Shown: positions 24,885 through 37,833 of the stretch, piece by piece
Numbering within the stretch: position 1 is the first letter of the stretch
Layout: each line of letters begins with the position of its first letter
Source: Stomorhina lunata
Taxonomy: Eukaryota > Arthropoda > Insecta > Diptera > Rhiniidae
Length of the DNA stretch: 64,000 nt
Reading direction: 5' to 3'
Assembly (NCBI GenBank): GCA_933228675.1
Contig: OW121744.1
Coordinates: 113,266,671 to 113,330,670 of the forward strand
Translations under genes and position numbers: made by a program
The notes under the pieces: model-generated
What the model was told of the DNA's origin: nothing
Database searches by the model: none
Seen by the model: the letters and a program-made list of their open reading frames with translations, nothing else

Positions 24885-26556
24885 GCCATATGGTCATAGC
24901 CTAGTCATAGTCCAGTCATAGTCTAGTCATAGTCTAGTCATAGTCTAGTCATAGTCTAGTCATAGTCTAGTCATAGTCTAGTCTAGTCTAGTCATAGTCT
25001 AGTCTAGTCATAGTCTAGTCATAGTCTAGTCATAGTCTAGTCATAGTCTAGTCATAGTCTAGTCATAGTCTAGTCATAGTCTAGTCATAGTCTAGTCATA
25101 TTCTAGTCATAGTCTAGTCATAGTCTAGTCATAGTCTAGTCATAGTCTAGTCATAGTCTAGTCATAGTCTAGTCATAGTCTAGTCATAGTCTAGTCATAG
25201 TCTAGTCATAGTCTAGTCATAGTCTAGTCATAGTCTAGTCATAGTCTAGTCATAGTCTAGTCATAGTCTAGTCATAGTCTAGTCATAGTCTAGTCATAGT
25301 CTAGTCATAGTCTAGTCATAGTCTAGTCATAGTCTAGTCATAGTCTAGTCATAGTCTAGTCATAGTCTAGTCATAGTCTAGTCATAGTCTAGTCATAGTC
25401 TAGTCATAGTCTAGTCATAGTCTAGTCATAGTCTAGTCATAGTCTAGTCATAGTCTAGTCATAGTCTAGTCATAGTCTAGTCATAGTCTAGTCATAGTCT
25501 AGTCATAGTCTAGTCATAGTCTAGTCATAGTCTAGTCATAGTCTAGTCATAGTCTAGTCATAGTCTAGTCATAGTCTAGTCATAGTCTAGTCATAGTCTA
25601 GTCATAGTCTAGTCATAGTCTAGTCATAGTCTAGTCATAGTCTAGTCATAGTCTAGTCATAGTCTAGTCATAGTCTAGTCATAGTCTAGTCATAGTCTAG
25701 TCATAGTCTAGTCATAGTCTAGTCATAGTCTAGTCATAGTCTAGTCATAGTCTAGTCATAGTCTAGTCATAGTCTAGTCATAGTCTAGTCATAGTCTAGT
25801 CATAGTCTAGTCATAGTCTAGTCATAGTCTAGTCATAGTCTAGTCATAGTCTAGTCATAGTCTAGTCATAGTCTAGTCATTGTCTAGTCATAGTCTAGTC
25901 ATAGTCTAGTCATAGTCTAGTCATAGTCCAGTCATAGTCTAGTCATAGTCTAGTCATAGTCTAGTCATAGTCTAGTCATAGTCTAGTCATAGTCTAGTCA
26001 TAGTCTAGTCATAGTCTAGTCATAGTCTAGTCATAGTCTAGTCATAGTCTAGTCATAGTCTAGTCATAGTCTAGTCATAGTCTAGTCATAGTCTAGTCAT
26101 AGTCTAGTCATAGTCTAGTCATAGTCTAGTCATAGTCTAGTCATAGTCTAGTCATAGTCTAGTCATAGTCTAGTCATAGTCTAGTCATAGTCTAGTCATA
26201 GTCTAGTCATAGTCTAGTCATAGTCTAGTCATAGTCTAGTCATAGTCTAGTCATAGTCTAGTCATAGTCTAGTCATAGTCTAGTCATAGTCTAGTCATAG
26301 TCTAGTCATAGTCTAGTCATAGTCTAGTCATAGTCTAGTCATAGTCTAGTCATAGTCTAGTCATAGTCTAGTCATAGTCTAGTCATAGTCTAGTCATAGT
26401 CTAGTCATAGTCTAGTCATAGTCTAGTCATAGTCTAGTCATAGTCTAGTCATAGTCTAGTCATAGTCTAGTCATAGTCTAGTCATAGTCTAGTCATAGTC
26501 TAGTCATAGTCTAGTCATAGTCTAGTCATAGTCTAGTCATAGTCTAGTCAAAGTCT
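24885..26556. repeat. 11-bp tandem satellite (family G), reverse orientation
   Basis: About 150 copies of TAGTCATAGTC, the exact reverse complement of the unit at 1-985. The left end shows irregular units (TCATAGTCCAG; shortened GTCTAGTCTAG units near 24965-25010), and the rest is almost perfect to 26550, where it ends abruptly. Rare variants include CATTGTCTAG near 25880 and one CCAG near 25928. Confidence 0.97.
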
Positions 26557-28289
26557 TGTGGTAGGTCCGTTCAGTGTATTATGTCTTATATCTTCATTGA
26601 AAACTAAAATACTTATACAAAATTTAGTATGTAATAAATGAGAATTATATTTTATTTTGCTAAAACAGCTACAAACAGAACAAATACTCTAAGTTTTTGA
26701 AAAAAAAAACTTATTTTAAACTTTGTCTGCCTTAACATCAATTTAGATTGTCTTCTTTTGTTCAAATACTTAACAATGAATTAAATTACTTAAATATTTA
26801 AAGAAGGTTTATGATTTTGTTTGACTTAATTCCATTTTATTTGAAGAATGTCTTTTATATTTTTTTGAACCCTATACTATTTGAGCTGGGATCGGTTTAG
26901 TGTGTTTGTGTGGATTGTTTTAACAACAATAGGTATGTTACTCTATGCCTCGGTGGTCTAGTGGGTAACCAGCTGGACAGATAGTAAAGGGTCTTGATCT
27001 TGATTCCTTCTAGTGGCTCTTGTCTCTTTGCGTATACATAGTTTGCTAAGAAATCAGTAGTTTAGGGTATGTAATGACTCATGAATGATTATATTTTCTT
27101 ATTTTTTTGAATTTATCCATTTTTTGTATCTTAAAGTTACTGACCAACTTAACCTCATTTTATGCTGCTGTTGCTTCTCTTAGTCAATAGCACAAAAAGG
27201 TTCAATGTTCTTGAATTATAAAAATATAACAACTAAAAACAGAAAGCATTTTAGTTTTTTTTTGTGCAAAAGGACGATAAAAGGAATCCCTGTAAAGAAA
27301 AATGTATTTTAATTTTTTATAAGTTTTTACCTTTGAAAATGAGACCAAATATATGCACAGGTACAACCTCGGCAATAATAAGAAGAAAGCATTTACTCAC
27401 ATTTAGTAAACAGTACAAAAGCAATATTGGAGCACAAGAGGATGGGACAGCATGGAACAGCAGCGGAGAATACCCTTGTTGAGCAACAGCAGCAGCTACA
27501 AATGCCATTAGCAAAATAAGTTGATTTTTTATGCACACAGGACGAAAAACGAGTAGTAGACCAAAAATAAGAAAAACGTCAAAAAATCTACTTACAAAAT
27601 GGAACAACAGAAACTAAAAAGGAAATTCCTTCAAAAATAACACATACAAAGCCCAAAACTCGCACACCTAAACATTCAAAAAGATTCAAGGATAATTCTC
27701 GTTAAAATGAAATGATTTCAATGAATTTCCATTCCAGTTATGTAGAGACGTAGTTTTAAAAGGACATCAAGGAGTCGGATGATAATTCCTGCAATTAGAA
27801 GCTAAATACTCCTTTACTTAAAAATTTTAATACAATTTTATTAAATCAATTTAAAATTGAATAAAATTCTATTTTTCCAAATTCCTATAAATTTTTTCGA
27901 AGACAATTCTTTTAATTTAATTCACTTTCCAACCCTTTTTATCCTTTTTGTTTACAAACATATTTCCTTTGTTTCCTTTTGTTGTTCTAATTTACATATA
28001 ACATATTTAATTATTTCCGTTTTATAAATAAAACTACGCCCCTGTTCTCCATTACTGGGGTAAAAAAAAGGAAAGACAGAATAAAAATGGCAAAGCATTT
28101 GCTCGATTATCTTTTACAGCAAAAAAAGGCTTATTACACTTTATGATAATGTGTTGTAGCTGCAATATTATACCAAATGCCAAACCTTAAGGGAACACTT
28201 CTAAGTAACAGAAAAGAAAAACTTTATATAAAACACTAATTTTGAGGCCTAATGTTAATCCCACAGGATAAGAAAATATCACTGTAATA
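26557..28289. other. Unique sequence with a tRNA-like segment, otherwise no gene seen
   Basis: Contains the tRNA-like stretch at 26948-27010 (separate entry). Overlapping open frames at 27264-27482 (+) and 27317-27607 (-) are mutual antisense readings without domain or splice evidence. Confidence 0.5.
26948..27010 (+). ncRNA. tRNA-like segment, possible SINE head or tRNA pseudogene
   Basis: TGGTCTAGTGG at 26954-26964 fits the RNA polymerase III A-box consensus TRGYNNANNNG and resembles the D-arm of tRNA-Glu/Gly-type genes. At 26997-27007 ATCTTGATTCC matches the B-box GGTTCGANTCC at 7 of 11 positions, 43 bp downstream, a normal A-to-B spacing. A clean acceptor stem is not evident, so an intact tRNA gene is unlikely. 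A tRNA-derived SINE 5' part or a decayed tRNA copy fits better. No obvious A-rich tail or target-site duplication was seen. Confidence 0.4.
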
Positions 28290-29630
28290 AAACAAAAGAA
28301 AATTTCACATCAGTGATACCTCACTACAGAAAATTTCATGTCAGTGATAGTTTTCTTCAAAAAGTCAGTGAAAATTTTCTAAAGAAAATTTCATATCAGT
28401 GATAACTTCTAAAGAAAATTTAACCTCAGTGATAATTTTCTAAAGAAAATTTCACGTCAATGATAATTTTCTAAAGAAAATTCCACATCAGTGATAATTT
28501 TCTAAAGAAAATTTCACGTCAGTGATAATTTTCTAAAGAAAATTTCACGTCAGTGATAATTTTCTAAAGAAAATTTCACGTCAGTGATAATTTTCTAAAG
28601 AAAATTTCACGTCAGTGATAATTTTCTAAAGAAAATTTCACGTCAGTGATAATTTTCTAAAGAAAATTTCACGTCAGTGATAATTTTCTAAAGATAATTT
28701 CACGTCAGTGATAATTTTCTAAAGAAAACTTCACGTCAGTGATAATTTTCTAAAGAAAATTTTACGTCAGTGATAATTTTCTAAAGAAAATGTCACATTA
28801 GTGATCATTTTCTAAAGAAAATGTCACATTAGTGATAATTTTTTATAGAAAATGTCACATAAGTGATAATTTTCTATAGAAAATGTCACATTAGTGATAA
28901 TTTTCTATAGAAAATGTCACATTAGTGATAATTTTCTATAGAAAATGTCACATTAGTGATAATTTTCTTAACAAAATCTTACGTCATTGATAATTTTTTA
29001 AAGAAAATTTCACGTCAGTGATAATTTTCCAAAGAAAATTTCACATCAGTGATAATTTTCTAAAGAAAATTTCACATCAGTGATAATTTTCTAAAGGGAA
29101 TTTCATGTCAGTGATAATTTTCTAAAGAAAATTTCACGTCAGTGATAATTTTCTAAAGACAATTTCACGTTAGTGATAATTTTCTAAAGAAAATTTCACG
29201 TCAGTGATAATTTTCTAAAGAAAATTTCACGTCAGTGATAATTTTCTAAAGAAAATTTCACGTCAGTGATAATTTTCTAAAGAAAATTTCACGTCAGTGA
29301 TAATTTTCTGAAGAAAATTTCACGTCAGTGATAGTTTTCTAAAGAAAATTTCACGTCAGTGATAATTTTCTAAAGAAAATTTCACGTCAGTGCTAATTTT
29401 CTAAAGAAAATTTCACGTCAGTGATAATTTCCTAAAGAAAATTTCACGTCAATTATAATTTTCTAAAGAAAATTTTACGTCAGTGATAATTATCTAAAGA
29501 AAATTTCATGTCAGTGATAGTTTTCTAAAGAAAATTTCACGTCAGTGATAGTTTTCTAAAAAAAATTTCACGTCAGTGATAGGTTTCCAAAGAAAATTTC
29601 ACGTCAGTGATAGTTTTGTAAAGACTATTT
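28290..29630. repeat. Family C 31-bp satellite (CACGTCAGTGATAA type)
   Basis: About 43 units of 31 bp: AAAGAAAATTTCACGTCAGT then GATAATTTTCT. The unit junction forms a near palindrome, AATTTTCTAAAGAAAATT. Units at about 28790-28975 belong to a subtype with CTATAGAAAATGTCACATTA, bracketed on both sides by the main type. Each main-type unit carries TGACGTGA on the minus strand. The array abuts family B at about 29625 with no spacer. Confidence 0.96.
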
Positions 29631-31110
29631 TTATAGAAATATCTTCCTATCGTCAACTCTTCCATAGAAATGCCTTCCATTCATCAACTTTTCTATAGCA
29701 AAGTCTTCCTATTGTCAACTTTTCTCTAGCAAATTCTTCATATCATCAACTATTATATAGCAAAGTCTTCCTTTCGTCAATTTTTCTATAACAAAGTCTT
29801 CCTATCGTCAACTTTTCAATAGAAATGTCTTTCTATCTTCATATTTCTTTAGAAATGTCTTTCTAACATCAACTTTTCTATAGAAATGTCTTCCAATCGT
29901 CAACTTTTCTATCGAAATGTCTTCTTATCGTCAACTTTTCACTAGAAATGTTTTCCTATCGTCAACTTTTCTATAGCAAAGTCTTCCTGTCGTCAACTTT
30001 TCTATAGCAAAGTATTCCTATCGTCAACTTTTCTATAGCAAAGTCTTCCTATCGTCAACATTTCTTTAGAAATGTCTTGCTATCGTCAATTTTTCTATAG
30101 AAATTCCTTCCTATCGTCAACTTTTCTATAGAAATTCCTTCCTATCGTCAACTTTTCTATAGAAATGCCTTCCCATCGTCAACTTTTCAATAGAAATGTC
30201 CTCCTATCGTCAAATTTTCTATAGCAAAGTATCCTATCGTCAACTTTTCTATAGCAAAGTCTTCCTATCGTCAACTTTTCTATAGCAAAGTCTTCCTTTC
30301 GTCAACTTTTCTATAGAAATGCCTTCCTATCGTCAACTTTTCTATAGAAATGTCTTCCTATCGTCAACTTTTCTATAGAAATGTCTTCCTATCGTCAACT
30401 TTTCTATAGAAATGTCTTCCTATCGTCAACTTTTCTATAGAAATGTCTTCCTTTCGTCAACTTTTCTATAGAAAAGTCTTCCGATCGTCAACTTTTCTAT
30501 AGAAATGTCTTCCTATCGTCAACTTTTCTACAGAAATGTCTTCCTATCGTCAACTTTTCTATAGAAATGTCTTCATATCGACAACTTTTCTATAGAAATG
30601 TCTTCCTATCGACAACATTTCTATAGAAATGTCTTCCTATCGTCAACTTTTCTATAGAAATGTCTTTCTATAGTCAAGTTTTCTATAGAAATGTCTTCCT
30701 ATCGTCAAGTTTTCTATAGAAATGTCTTCCTATCGTCAACTTTTCTATAGAAATGTCTTCCTATCGTCAACTTTTCTATAGAAATGTCTTCCTATCGTCA
30801 CCTTTTTTTATAGAAATGTTGCCCTATCGTCAACTTTTCTATTGAAATGATGACCTATCCTCAGCTTTTCTATAGAAATGTTGTCATATCGTTGACTTTT
30901 TTATTGAAATGTTGTCCTGTCGTCAACTTTTTTTATAAAAATATTATCCTATCGTCAACTTTTCTAAAGAAATGTTGTCCTATCTTCAACATTTCTATAG
31001 ATATGTCTTCGTATTCTCAACTTTTCTTTAGAAATATCTTCCTTTCGTCAAATTTGCTATAGAAATATTGCCCTAGCGTAAATTTTTCTATAGAAATGTC
31101 TGTCTTTCTC
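29631..31110. repeat. Family B 31-bp satellite, forward orientation
   Basis: About 47 units of 31 bp: ACTTTTCTATAGAAATGTC then TTCCTATCGTCA, centred on the perfect palindrome TTTCTATAGAAA. The first third mixes AATGTCTTCC and AAAGTCTTCC subtypes, the middle (about 30330-30780) is homogeneous, and the right end decays. Open frames inside (for example 30847-31062) are repeat translations. Confidence 0.96.
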
Positions 31111-32199
31111 GTTTGGTTCTAAATTATTTTTTGGTATTCTTCCCTTTCAAATAAGCCAATCCCTTTTTCACACAAACCGCTGCAGTCGCTGCGGCAACAG
31201 CGACAACAGCACTTAATGATTTCCACAAACAAAACTACAAAAAAAGTATGATAAAATTACATACAATACATTCATTCTCATCAGACAACAGGGGCTGAAC
31301 TAAAATATTGTAAAAAATTAAAAAAGAACAAAAATTAAATCCCATAGTGCTGCCTCTGCCTCTACAATGACTATTTGCTTAACGTATTTTTACTGTTCCG
31401 TTAACCTGTGTGCTAATTTTGCGGTTAAATGGTTCTAACCAAACTACGAGGACTTTGATAGGACTAGAATGAAAAAAGGCAACAAAAAGCAGTTGTTTTC
31501 CTCATTTTTTGTTGAAAATTTTTATTGTTGTATTATAATTTTAAGCAGCCATTATTAACCATTACATCTACACACATAACACTGTTCACACGTGTGAGTG
31601 GGGATCCTTTAAAGCATACCTTTACATACAAATTTCTACTGACGAAGGTCGTCTGTTTTGTGGCTGTTTTTCTTTACGAAATTTTACTCTTCAACATAAA
31701 ATCTGAAAAATAAGTAAAAAAATCTACAACATTTTACCATAGCTACCTTTTTGGACTCTGTTGCTGTTAGACGTTGTTTGTTGCCCGTTCCCTAAATCCT
31801 CTTTATTTATATAGGTGTCCTGATAACAGTGCGTGGCTGTAGGTGTAAGTGTCTATGTCTATGTTTATTTAACTACTTTTATGTCTCAGCTGTTGTCCTT
31901 TATTGTTAAATTTTAGATATTTTTGACACATCCTTGTTTGCGTACGCCGGCAGCTTTAAATAGGACGCATTAAGTTGGCATTAATATTTTAAAACTACAC
32001 AAAAACTCATTTTCGTGGCAAAGGATAAAGGAAGGAAATTACCGGAAAAAGGTGTTTATTTTTCGTTAGAAATAAAATTTGTTTGTGTTTACGAATGAAT
32101 AACTTTTTAATAATTTATAAATAATTCGGATTGAGAGAAGAATAATTTATAAGGAATTTGTTAATTTAGATAAAGATTTAAAGTTAAAAAACCTTTTTA
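31111..32199. other. Unique spacer, no gene seen
   Basis: Moderately complex AT-rich sequence with a GC-richer patch GCAGTCGCTGCGGCAACAGC near 31183. The open frame at 31525-31713 has no domain, splice or codon-bias support. Confidence 0.5.
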
Positions 32200-34500
32200 G
32201 TTTTCCTATTGTCATCTTTGCTATAGGGAAGTCTTCCTATCGTCACATCTTCTATAGGAAAGTCTTCTTATCATTAACTTTATATTAGAAAATTCTTTGT
32301 TTAATCATCTTTACTATAGAAAAGACTTCCTATCATCATCTTTCTAATAGAAAGACTTCCTATCGTCATATTTTTTATAGCAAAGGCTTCTTATCATCAT
32401 CTTTTCTATAGAAAAGACTTCCTATCTTCATCTTTTCAATAGAAAGTCTTCCTGTCGTCATCTTTTCTATAGAAAAGTCTTCCTATCGTCATCTTTTCTA
32501 TAGAAAAGTCTTCCTATCGTCATCTTTTCTATAGAAAAGTCTTCCTGTCGTCATATTTTCTATAGAAAAGTCTTCCTATCGTCATCTTTTCTACAGAAAA
32601 GTCTTCCTGTCGTCATATTTTCTATAGAAAAGTCTTCCTGTCGTCATCTTTTCTATAGAAAAGTCTTCCTATCGTCATGTTTTCTACAGAAAAGTCTTCC
32701 TATCGTCTTCCTATCATCATATTTTCTATAGAAAAGTCTTCCTATCGTCATCTTTTCTATAGAAAAGTCTTCCTATCGTCATCTTTTCTATAGAAAAGTC
32801 TTCCTATCGTCATCTTTTCTATAGAAAAGTCTTCCTATCGTCATCTTTTCTATAGAAAAGTCTTCCTATCGTCATCTTTTCTATAGAAAAGTCTTCCTAT
32901 CGTCATCTTTTCTATAGAAAAGTCTTCCTATCGTCATCTTTTCTATAGAAAAGTCTTCCTATCGTCATCTTTTTTATAGAAAAGTCTTCCTATCGTCATC
33001 TTTTCTATAGAAAAGTCTTCCTATCGTAATCTTTTCTATAGAAAAGTCTTCCTATCGTCATCTTTTCTATAGAAAAGTCTTCCTATCGTCATTTTTTCTA
33101 TAGAAAAGTCTTCCTATCGTCATTTTTTCTATACAAAAGTCTTCCTATCATCATCTTTTCTATACAAAAGTCTTCCTATTGTCATCTTTTCTATACAAAA
33201 GTCTTCCTATCGTCATCTTTTCTATAGAAAAGTCTTCCTATCGTCATCTTTTCTATAGAAAAGTCTTCCTATCGTCATATTTTCTATAGAAAAGTCTTCC
33301 TATCGTCATCTTTTCTATAGAAAAGTCTTCCTATCGTCATCTTTTCTATAGAAAAGTCTTCCTATCGTCATCTTTTCTATAGAAAAGTCTTCCTGTCGTC
33401 ATATTTTCTATAGAAAAGTCTTCCTGTCGTCATCTTTTCTATAGAAAAGTCTTCCTATCGTCATGTTTTCTACAGAAAAGTCTTCCTATCGTCTTCCTAT
33501 CATCATATTTTCTATAGAAAAGTCTTCCTATCGTCATCTTTTCTATAGAAAAGTCTTCCTATCGTCATTTTTTCTATACAAAAGTCTTCCTATCATCATC
33601 TTTTCTATACAAAAGTCTTCCTATTGTCATCTTTTCTATACAAAAGTCTTCCTATCGTCATCTTTTCTATAGAAAAGTCTTCCTATCGTCATCTTTTCTA
33701 TAGAAAAGTCTTCCTATCGTCATCTTTTCTATAGAAAAGTCTTCCTATCATCATATTTTCTATAGAAAAGTCTTCCTATCGTCATCTTTTCTATAGAAAG
33801 TTTTCCTATTCGTCATTTTTTCTATAGAAAGGTCTTCCTATCGTCATCTTTTCTATAGAAAAGTCTTCCTATCGTCAGTTTTTCTATACAAAAGTCTTCC
33901 TATTGTCATCTTTTCTATAGAAAAGTCTTCCTATCGTCATCTTTTCTATAGAAAAGTCTTCCTATCGTCATCTTTTCTATAGAAAAGTCTTCCTATCGTA
34001 ATCTTTTCTATAGAAAAGTCTTCCTATCGTCATCTTTTCTATAGAAAAGTCTTCCTATCGTCATTTTTTCTATAGAAAAGTCTTCCTATCGTCATTTTTT
34101 CTATAGAAAAGTCTTCCTATCGTCATTTTTTCTATACAAAAGTCTTCCTATCATCATCTTTTCTATACAAAAGTCTTCCTATCGTCATCTTTTCTATACA
34201 AAAGTCTTCCTATCGTCATCTTTTCTATACAAAAGTCTTCTTATCGTCATTTTTTCTATACAAAAGTCTTCCTATCGTCATCTTTTCTATAGAAAATCTT
34301 CCTATCGTCATCTTTTCTATAGAAAAGTCTTCCTATCGTCATCTTTTCTATAGAAAAGTTTTCCTATTCGTCATTTTTTCTATAGAAAGGTCTTCCTGTC
34401 GTCAACTTTTCTACAGAAAAATCTTCCTATCTTCATCTTCTCTATAGAAAAGTCTTCAGTTGTCATCTTTGCGTTAGATAAGTCTTCCTCTTCGTTTTTT
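32200..34500. repeat. Family B' 31-bp satellite (CATCTTTTCTATAGAAAAGTC type)
   Basis: About 74 units of 31 bp: TCATCTTTTCTATAGAAAAG then TCTTCCTATCG. This is a sister of family B, differing by AAAAGTC for AAATGTC and CATC for CAAC. A truncated unit (ATCGTCTTCCTATCATCATA) appears at about 32701 and again about 33487, in the same context of variant units, giving a higher-order duplication of about 786 bp. Both ends are degenerate. Confidence 0.96.
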
Positions 34501-36184
34501 CCGTTAGGCCTTTATTTTGTAATTAATTAAGATTTTCTCCTTACCCAGTTTTTCTTTAGAAAGACTTGAGTTTTCCTTATATGCGTGTTCTTGATGTAAC
34601 AGAAGTTATGTAAAAGTTTTATAGTTTTTAGTTACAGATTCTTAAGTTTGAGTTTCATTTTCTTTTCGCTTAAACTTAATATTAAATACTTTTTCTGTTA
34701 TCTAGTAACAAGATGTGGGATTACAATTAATTTTAGTTTTAATAAATGTATATTTTTTAGCAGTTTTTTTTGATGAGTTTCTACTGCTTGACTTGACATT
34801 AAGGAAAAGCTGTCAAAAAGTTTCGGCTAAACTAAAAGTTTAAGTTTCTTCATAAATGCTATGAAATCTTTTGAGTGAAAATATAAAAATGAGTTAATTT
34901 TAAATGAATTTTATAGCTGACATATGTTAAGCTATTAATTTGAGGTTGGTTTAAATTTAATAACAAAAAATCTAAATAGATTTCTTAATTAAGACGATTA
35001 ATTTTGAAGATATAATTTATAAGGCTTTTACTGTTAGAGACATTTGAAAAATTAGGCTCCATCTATTATTAGATTAAAAAGCTGTAATCATTTTACACAT
35101 GTCTCTGTTGTCATTTATGATTAAGAAATTTATTTTCTAAAATTATATAAATCTCTTGGTTTTCCATACTCCTTGTTCCTGCCTGCCTGTTTATGACAAT
35201 TATCTAACAAGTTTAAAATAACCAAACAAATTTACAAACATTTATTAGTACTCGTCACATACTTAAAAGTACTTACCTCATCTACCTTCCTTTTTCCTAG
35301 TAAATTCTGTTTGTCATATAATTTTCCCAAAAAAAAGAAAATTACCACAAAAGGAAACACACGCATTAAATAACCGACATTGTGTAAAGACATTGACGTA
35401 TGAGCAATATGATTTATTACATATAATTCATATTACTCATACGTCTACTGCTAAGTACTTTAGTATGCGGGTGTGGGTTTTAATTTAAATACAAAAGTAA
35501 ACTTTATTTGTGTTTTTTTTGAAAATTTTATTTTTAATTAAAATTACATGGCATACATTTGTAAATCTGCTTAATAACACCTACTAAACTAACACTGAGG
35601 TACTTTATATTAATTAAAAAAATAGAAAAACAAAAAATATGCCTAACGACAGTCAGACCTGGGTACATGTTTAGCTAAAAAAAGTGCTCCAGCGCACATT
35701 GGGGCAGTTCAGTTAAAGAACACATATAGGAAATATACAGCTTAAAACAAAACAACTCTCACATATATCAAAATATTACGCATCAGCTTAGATTTTTAAC
35801 TTTGCCCCAAAAGCCTCATAAAAATACTACTCTTTACTATTCTATACAAAAAATAAAAAAAATCTGAATTTGTTTAGCAATACTTTTGATTTTAATACCT
35901 TAAACCTTTTTTCCACCCACAGTGCATTTACTGCTTCAACGTCTTAGTGTGTAAATTCATCTGTTTATGTGTAAGTATTCGTTTATTTAACAAAGACATT
36001 AACATGAACTTTGTCTCTGTCACCTCAAACAGGTTACAAAAAAATACCCGAGAAAAAAAATTCTAAAAAACTGATGTTGGTATTCAAATGTTAAAATATA
36101 AAATTAAATGAAAGAAGTACTAAAAAACTGGAATATAAAAAATGTTTTACGAATGTTTGTTAGGATACACAGAAGAAAATAATA
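34501..36184. other. Unique spacer with one strong hairpin, no gene seen
   Basis: AT-rich sequence without recognised exons. Contains the inverted repeat at 35395-35445 (separate entry) and a slightly GC-richer patch near 35650-35710. Confidence 0.5.
35395..35445. repeat. 18-bp inverted repeat (hairpin), one mismatch
   Basis: GACGTATGAGCAATATGA (35395-35412) and TCATATTACTCATACGTC (35428-35445) pair at 17 of 18 positions around a 15-base loop. It lies in unique sequence, not in an array. It could be a remnant of an inverted-repeat transposon, a structured RNA element or a regulatory dyad. Confidence 0.85.
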
Positions 36185-37833
36185 TTATTAAAAACGATAG
36201 AAAAAGGAAGACATTACTATAGAAATGTATACGATAGGACAACATTTCTACAGAAAAGTTGAAGACAGGACAATATTTCTATAGAAAAGCTGACTAAAGG
36301 ACAATATTACTACAGAAAAGTTGACGCCAGGAAGACATTTCTAAAGAAAAGTTGACGATAGGAAGACATTCCTATAGAAAAGTTGACGATAGGAAGACAT
36401 TTCTATAGAAAAGTTGACGATAGGAAGACATTTCTATAGAAAAGTTGACGATAGGAAGACATTTCTATAGAAAAGTTGAAGATAGGAAGACATTTCTCTA
36501 GAAAACTTGATGACAAGAAAACTTTTCTCTAGAAAAGTTGACGATAGGAAGGCATTTCTCTAGATAAGTTAACGATAGGAAGATATTTCTCTAGAAAAGT
36601 TGACGATAAGAAGATATTTCTCTAGAAAACATGATGATAAGAAGACATTTCTCTAAAAAAGTTAACGATAAGACAACATTTTTATAGAAAACTTGACGAT
36701 AGGAAGACATTTCTATAGAAAAGTTGACAATAGTAAGACATTTCTAAGAAAAGTTGACGATAAGAAGACATTTCTATAGAAAAGTTGTCGATATTAAGAC
36801 ATTTCTATAGAAAAGTTGACGATAGGAAGACATTTCTATAGAAAAGTTAACGATAGGAAGACATTTCTATAGAAAAGTTGACGACAGGAAGACATTTCTA
36901 TAGAAAAGTTGACGATAGGAAGACATTTCTATAGAAAAGTTGTCTTCCTATACATTTCTATAGAAAAGTTGACGATAGGAAGACATTTCTGTAGAAAAGT
37001 TGACGATAGGACAACATTTCTATAGAAAAGTTGACGATAGGACAACATTTCTATATAAAAGTTGACGATAGGACAACATTTTTATCGAAAAGTTGACGAT
37101 AGGACAACATTTCTATAGAAAAGTTGACGATAGGACAACATTTCTATAGAAAAGTTGACGATAGGACAACATTTCTATAGAAAAGTTGACGATAGGACAA
37201 CATTTCTATAGAAAAGTTGACGATAGGACAACATTTCTATAGAAAAGTTGACGATAGGACAACATTTCTATAGAAAAGTTGACGATAGGACAACATTTCT
37301 ATAGAAAAGTTGACGATAGGACAACATTTCTATAGAAAAGTTGACGATAGGACAACATTTCTATAGAAAAGTTGACGATAGGACAACATTTCTATAGAAA
37401 AGTTGACGATAGGACAACATTTCTATAGAAAAGTTGACGATAGGACAACATTTCTATAGAAAAGTTGACGATAGGACAACATTTCTATAGAAAAGTTGAC
37501 GATAGGACAACATTTCTATAGAAAAGTAGACGATAGGACAACATTTCTATAGAAAAGTTGACTACATGAAGTCAATTCTATAGAAAAGTTGACGATAGGA
37601 AGACATTTCTATAGATAAGTTGAAGATAGGAAGACATTTCTATGGAAAAGTTTACGATAGGAAGACATTTCTATAAAAAAGTAGATGATAGGACAACATC
37701 TCAATAGAAAAGTTGACGATATGACAACATTTCTATAGAAAAGTTGACGATAAGAAGACATTTCTATAGAAAAGTTGACGATAGGAAGACATTTCTATAG
37801 AAAAGGTGACGATAGGAAGACATTTATATAGAA
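36185..37833. repeat. Family B 31-bp satellite, reverse orientation
   Basis: About 53 units with TTTCTATAGAAAAGTTGACG then ATAGG and either AAGACA or ACAACA. The ACAACA subtype forms a homogeneous core (about 37000-37560), flanked on both sides by AAGACA-type units. At about 37833 the array flips to forward orientation within the TATAGAAA dyad. Confidence 0.96.

Noticed and set aside
26948..27010. Intact tRNA gene
   Set aside because: The B box matches only 7 of 11 positions and no complete acceptor stem is evident; kept only as a tRNA-like segment.
27264..27607. Two overlapping open frames on opposite strands
   Set aside because: Mutually antisense, short, and without any family signature or exon boundaries.
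33463..33672. Open frame with repeated Ser-Ser-Tyr-Arg-like segments
   Set aside because: Translation of family B' units. Because 31 is not a multiple of 3, such frames shift every unit, so it is no protein repeat.
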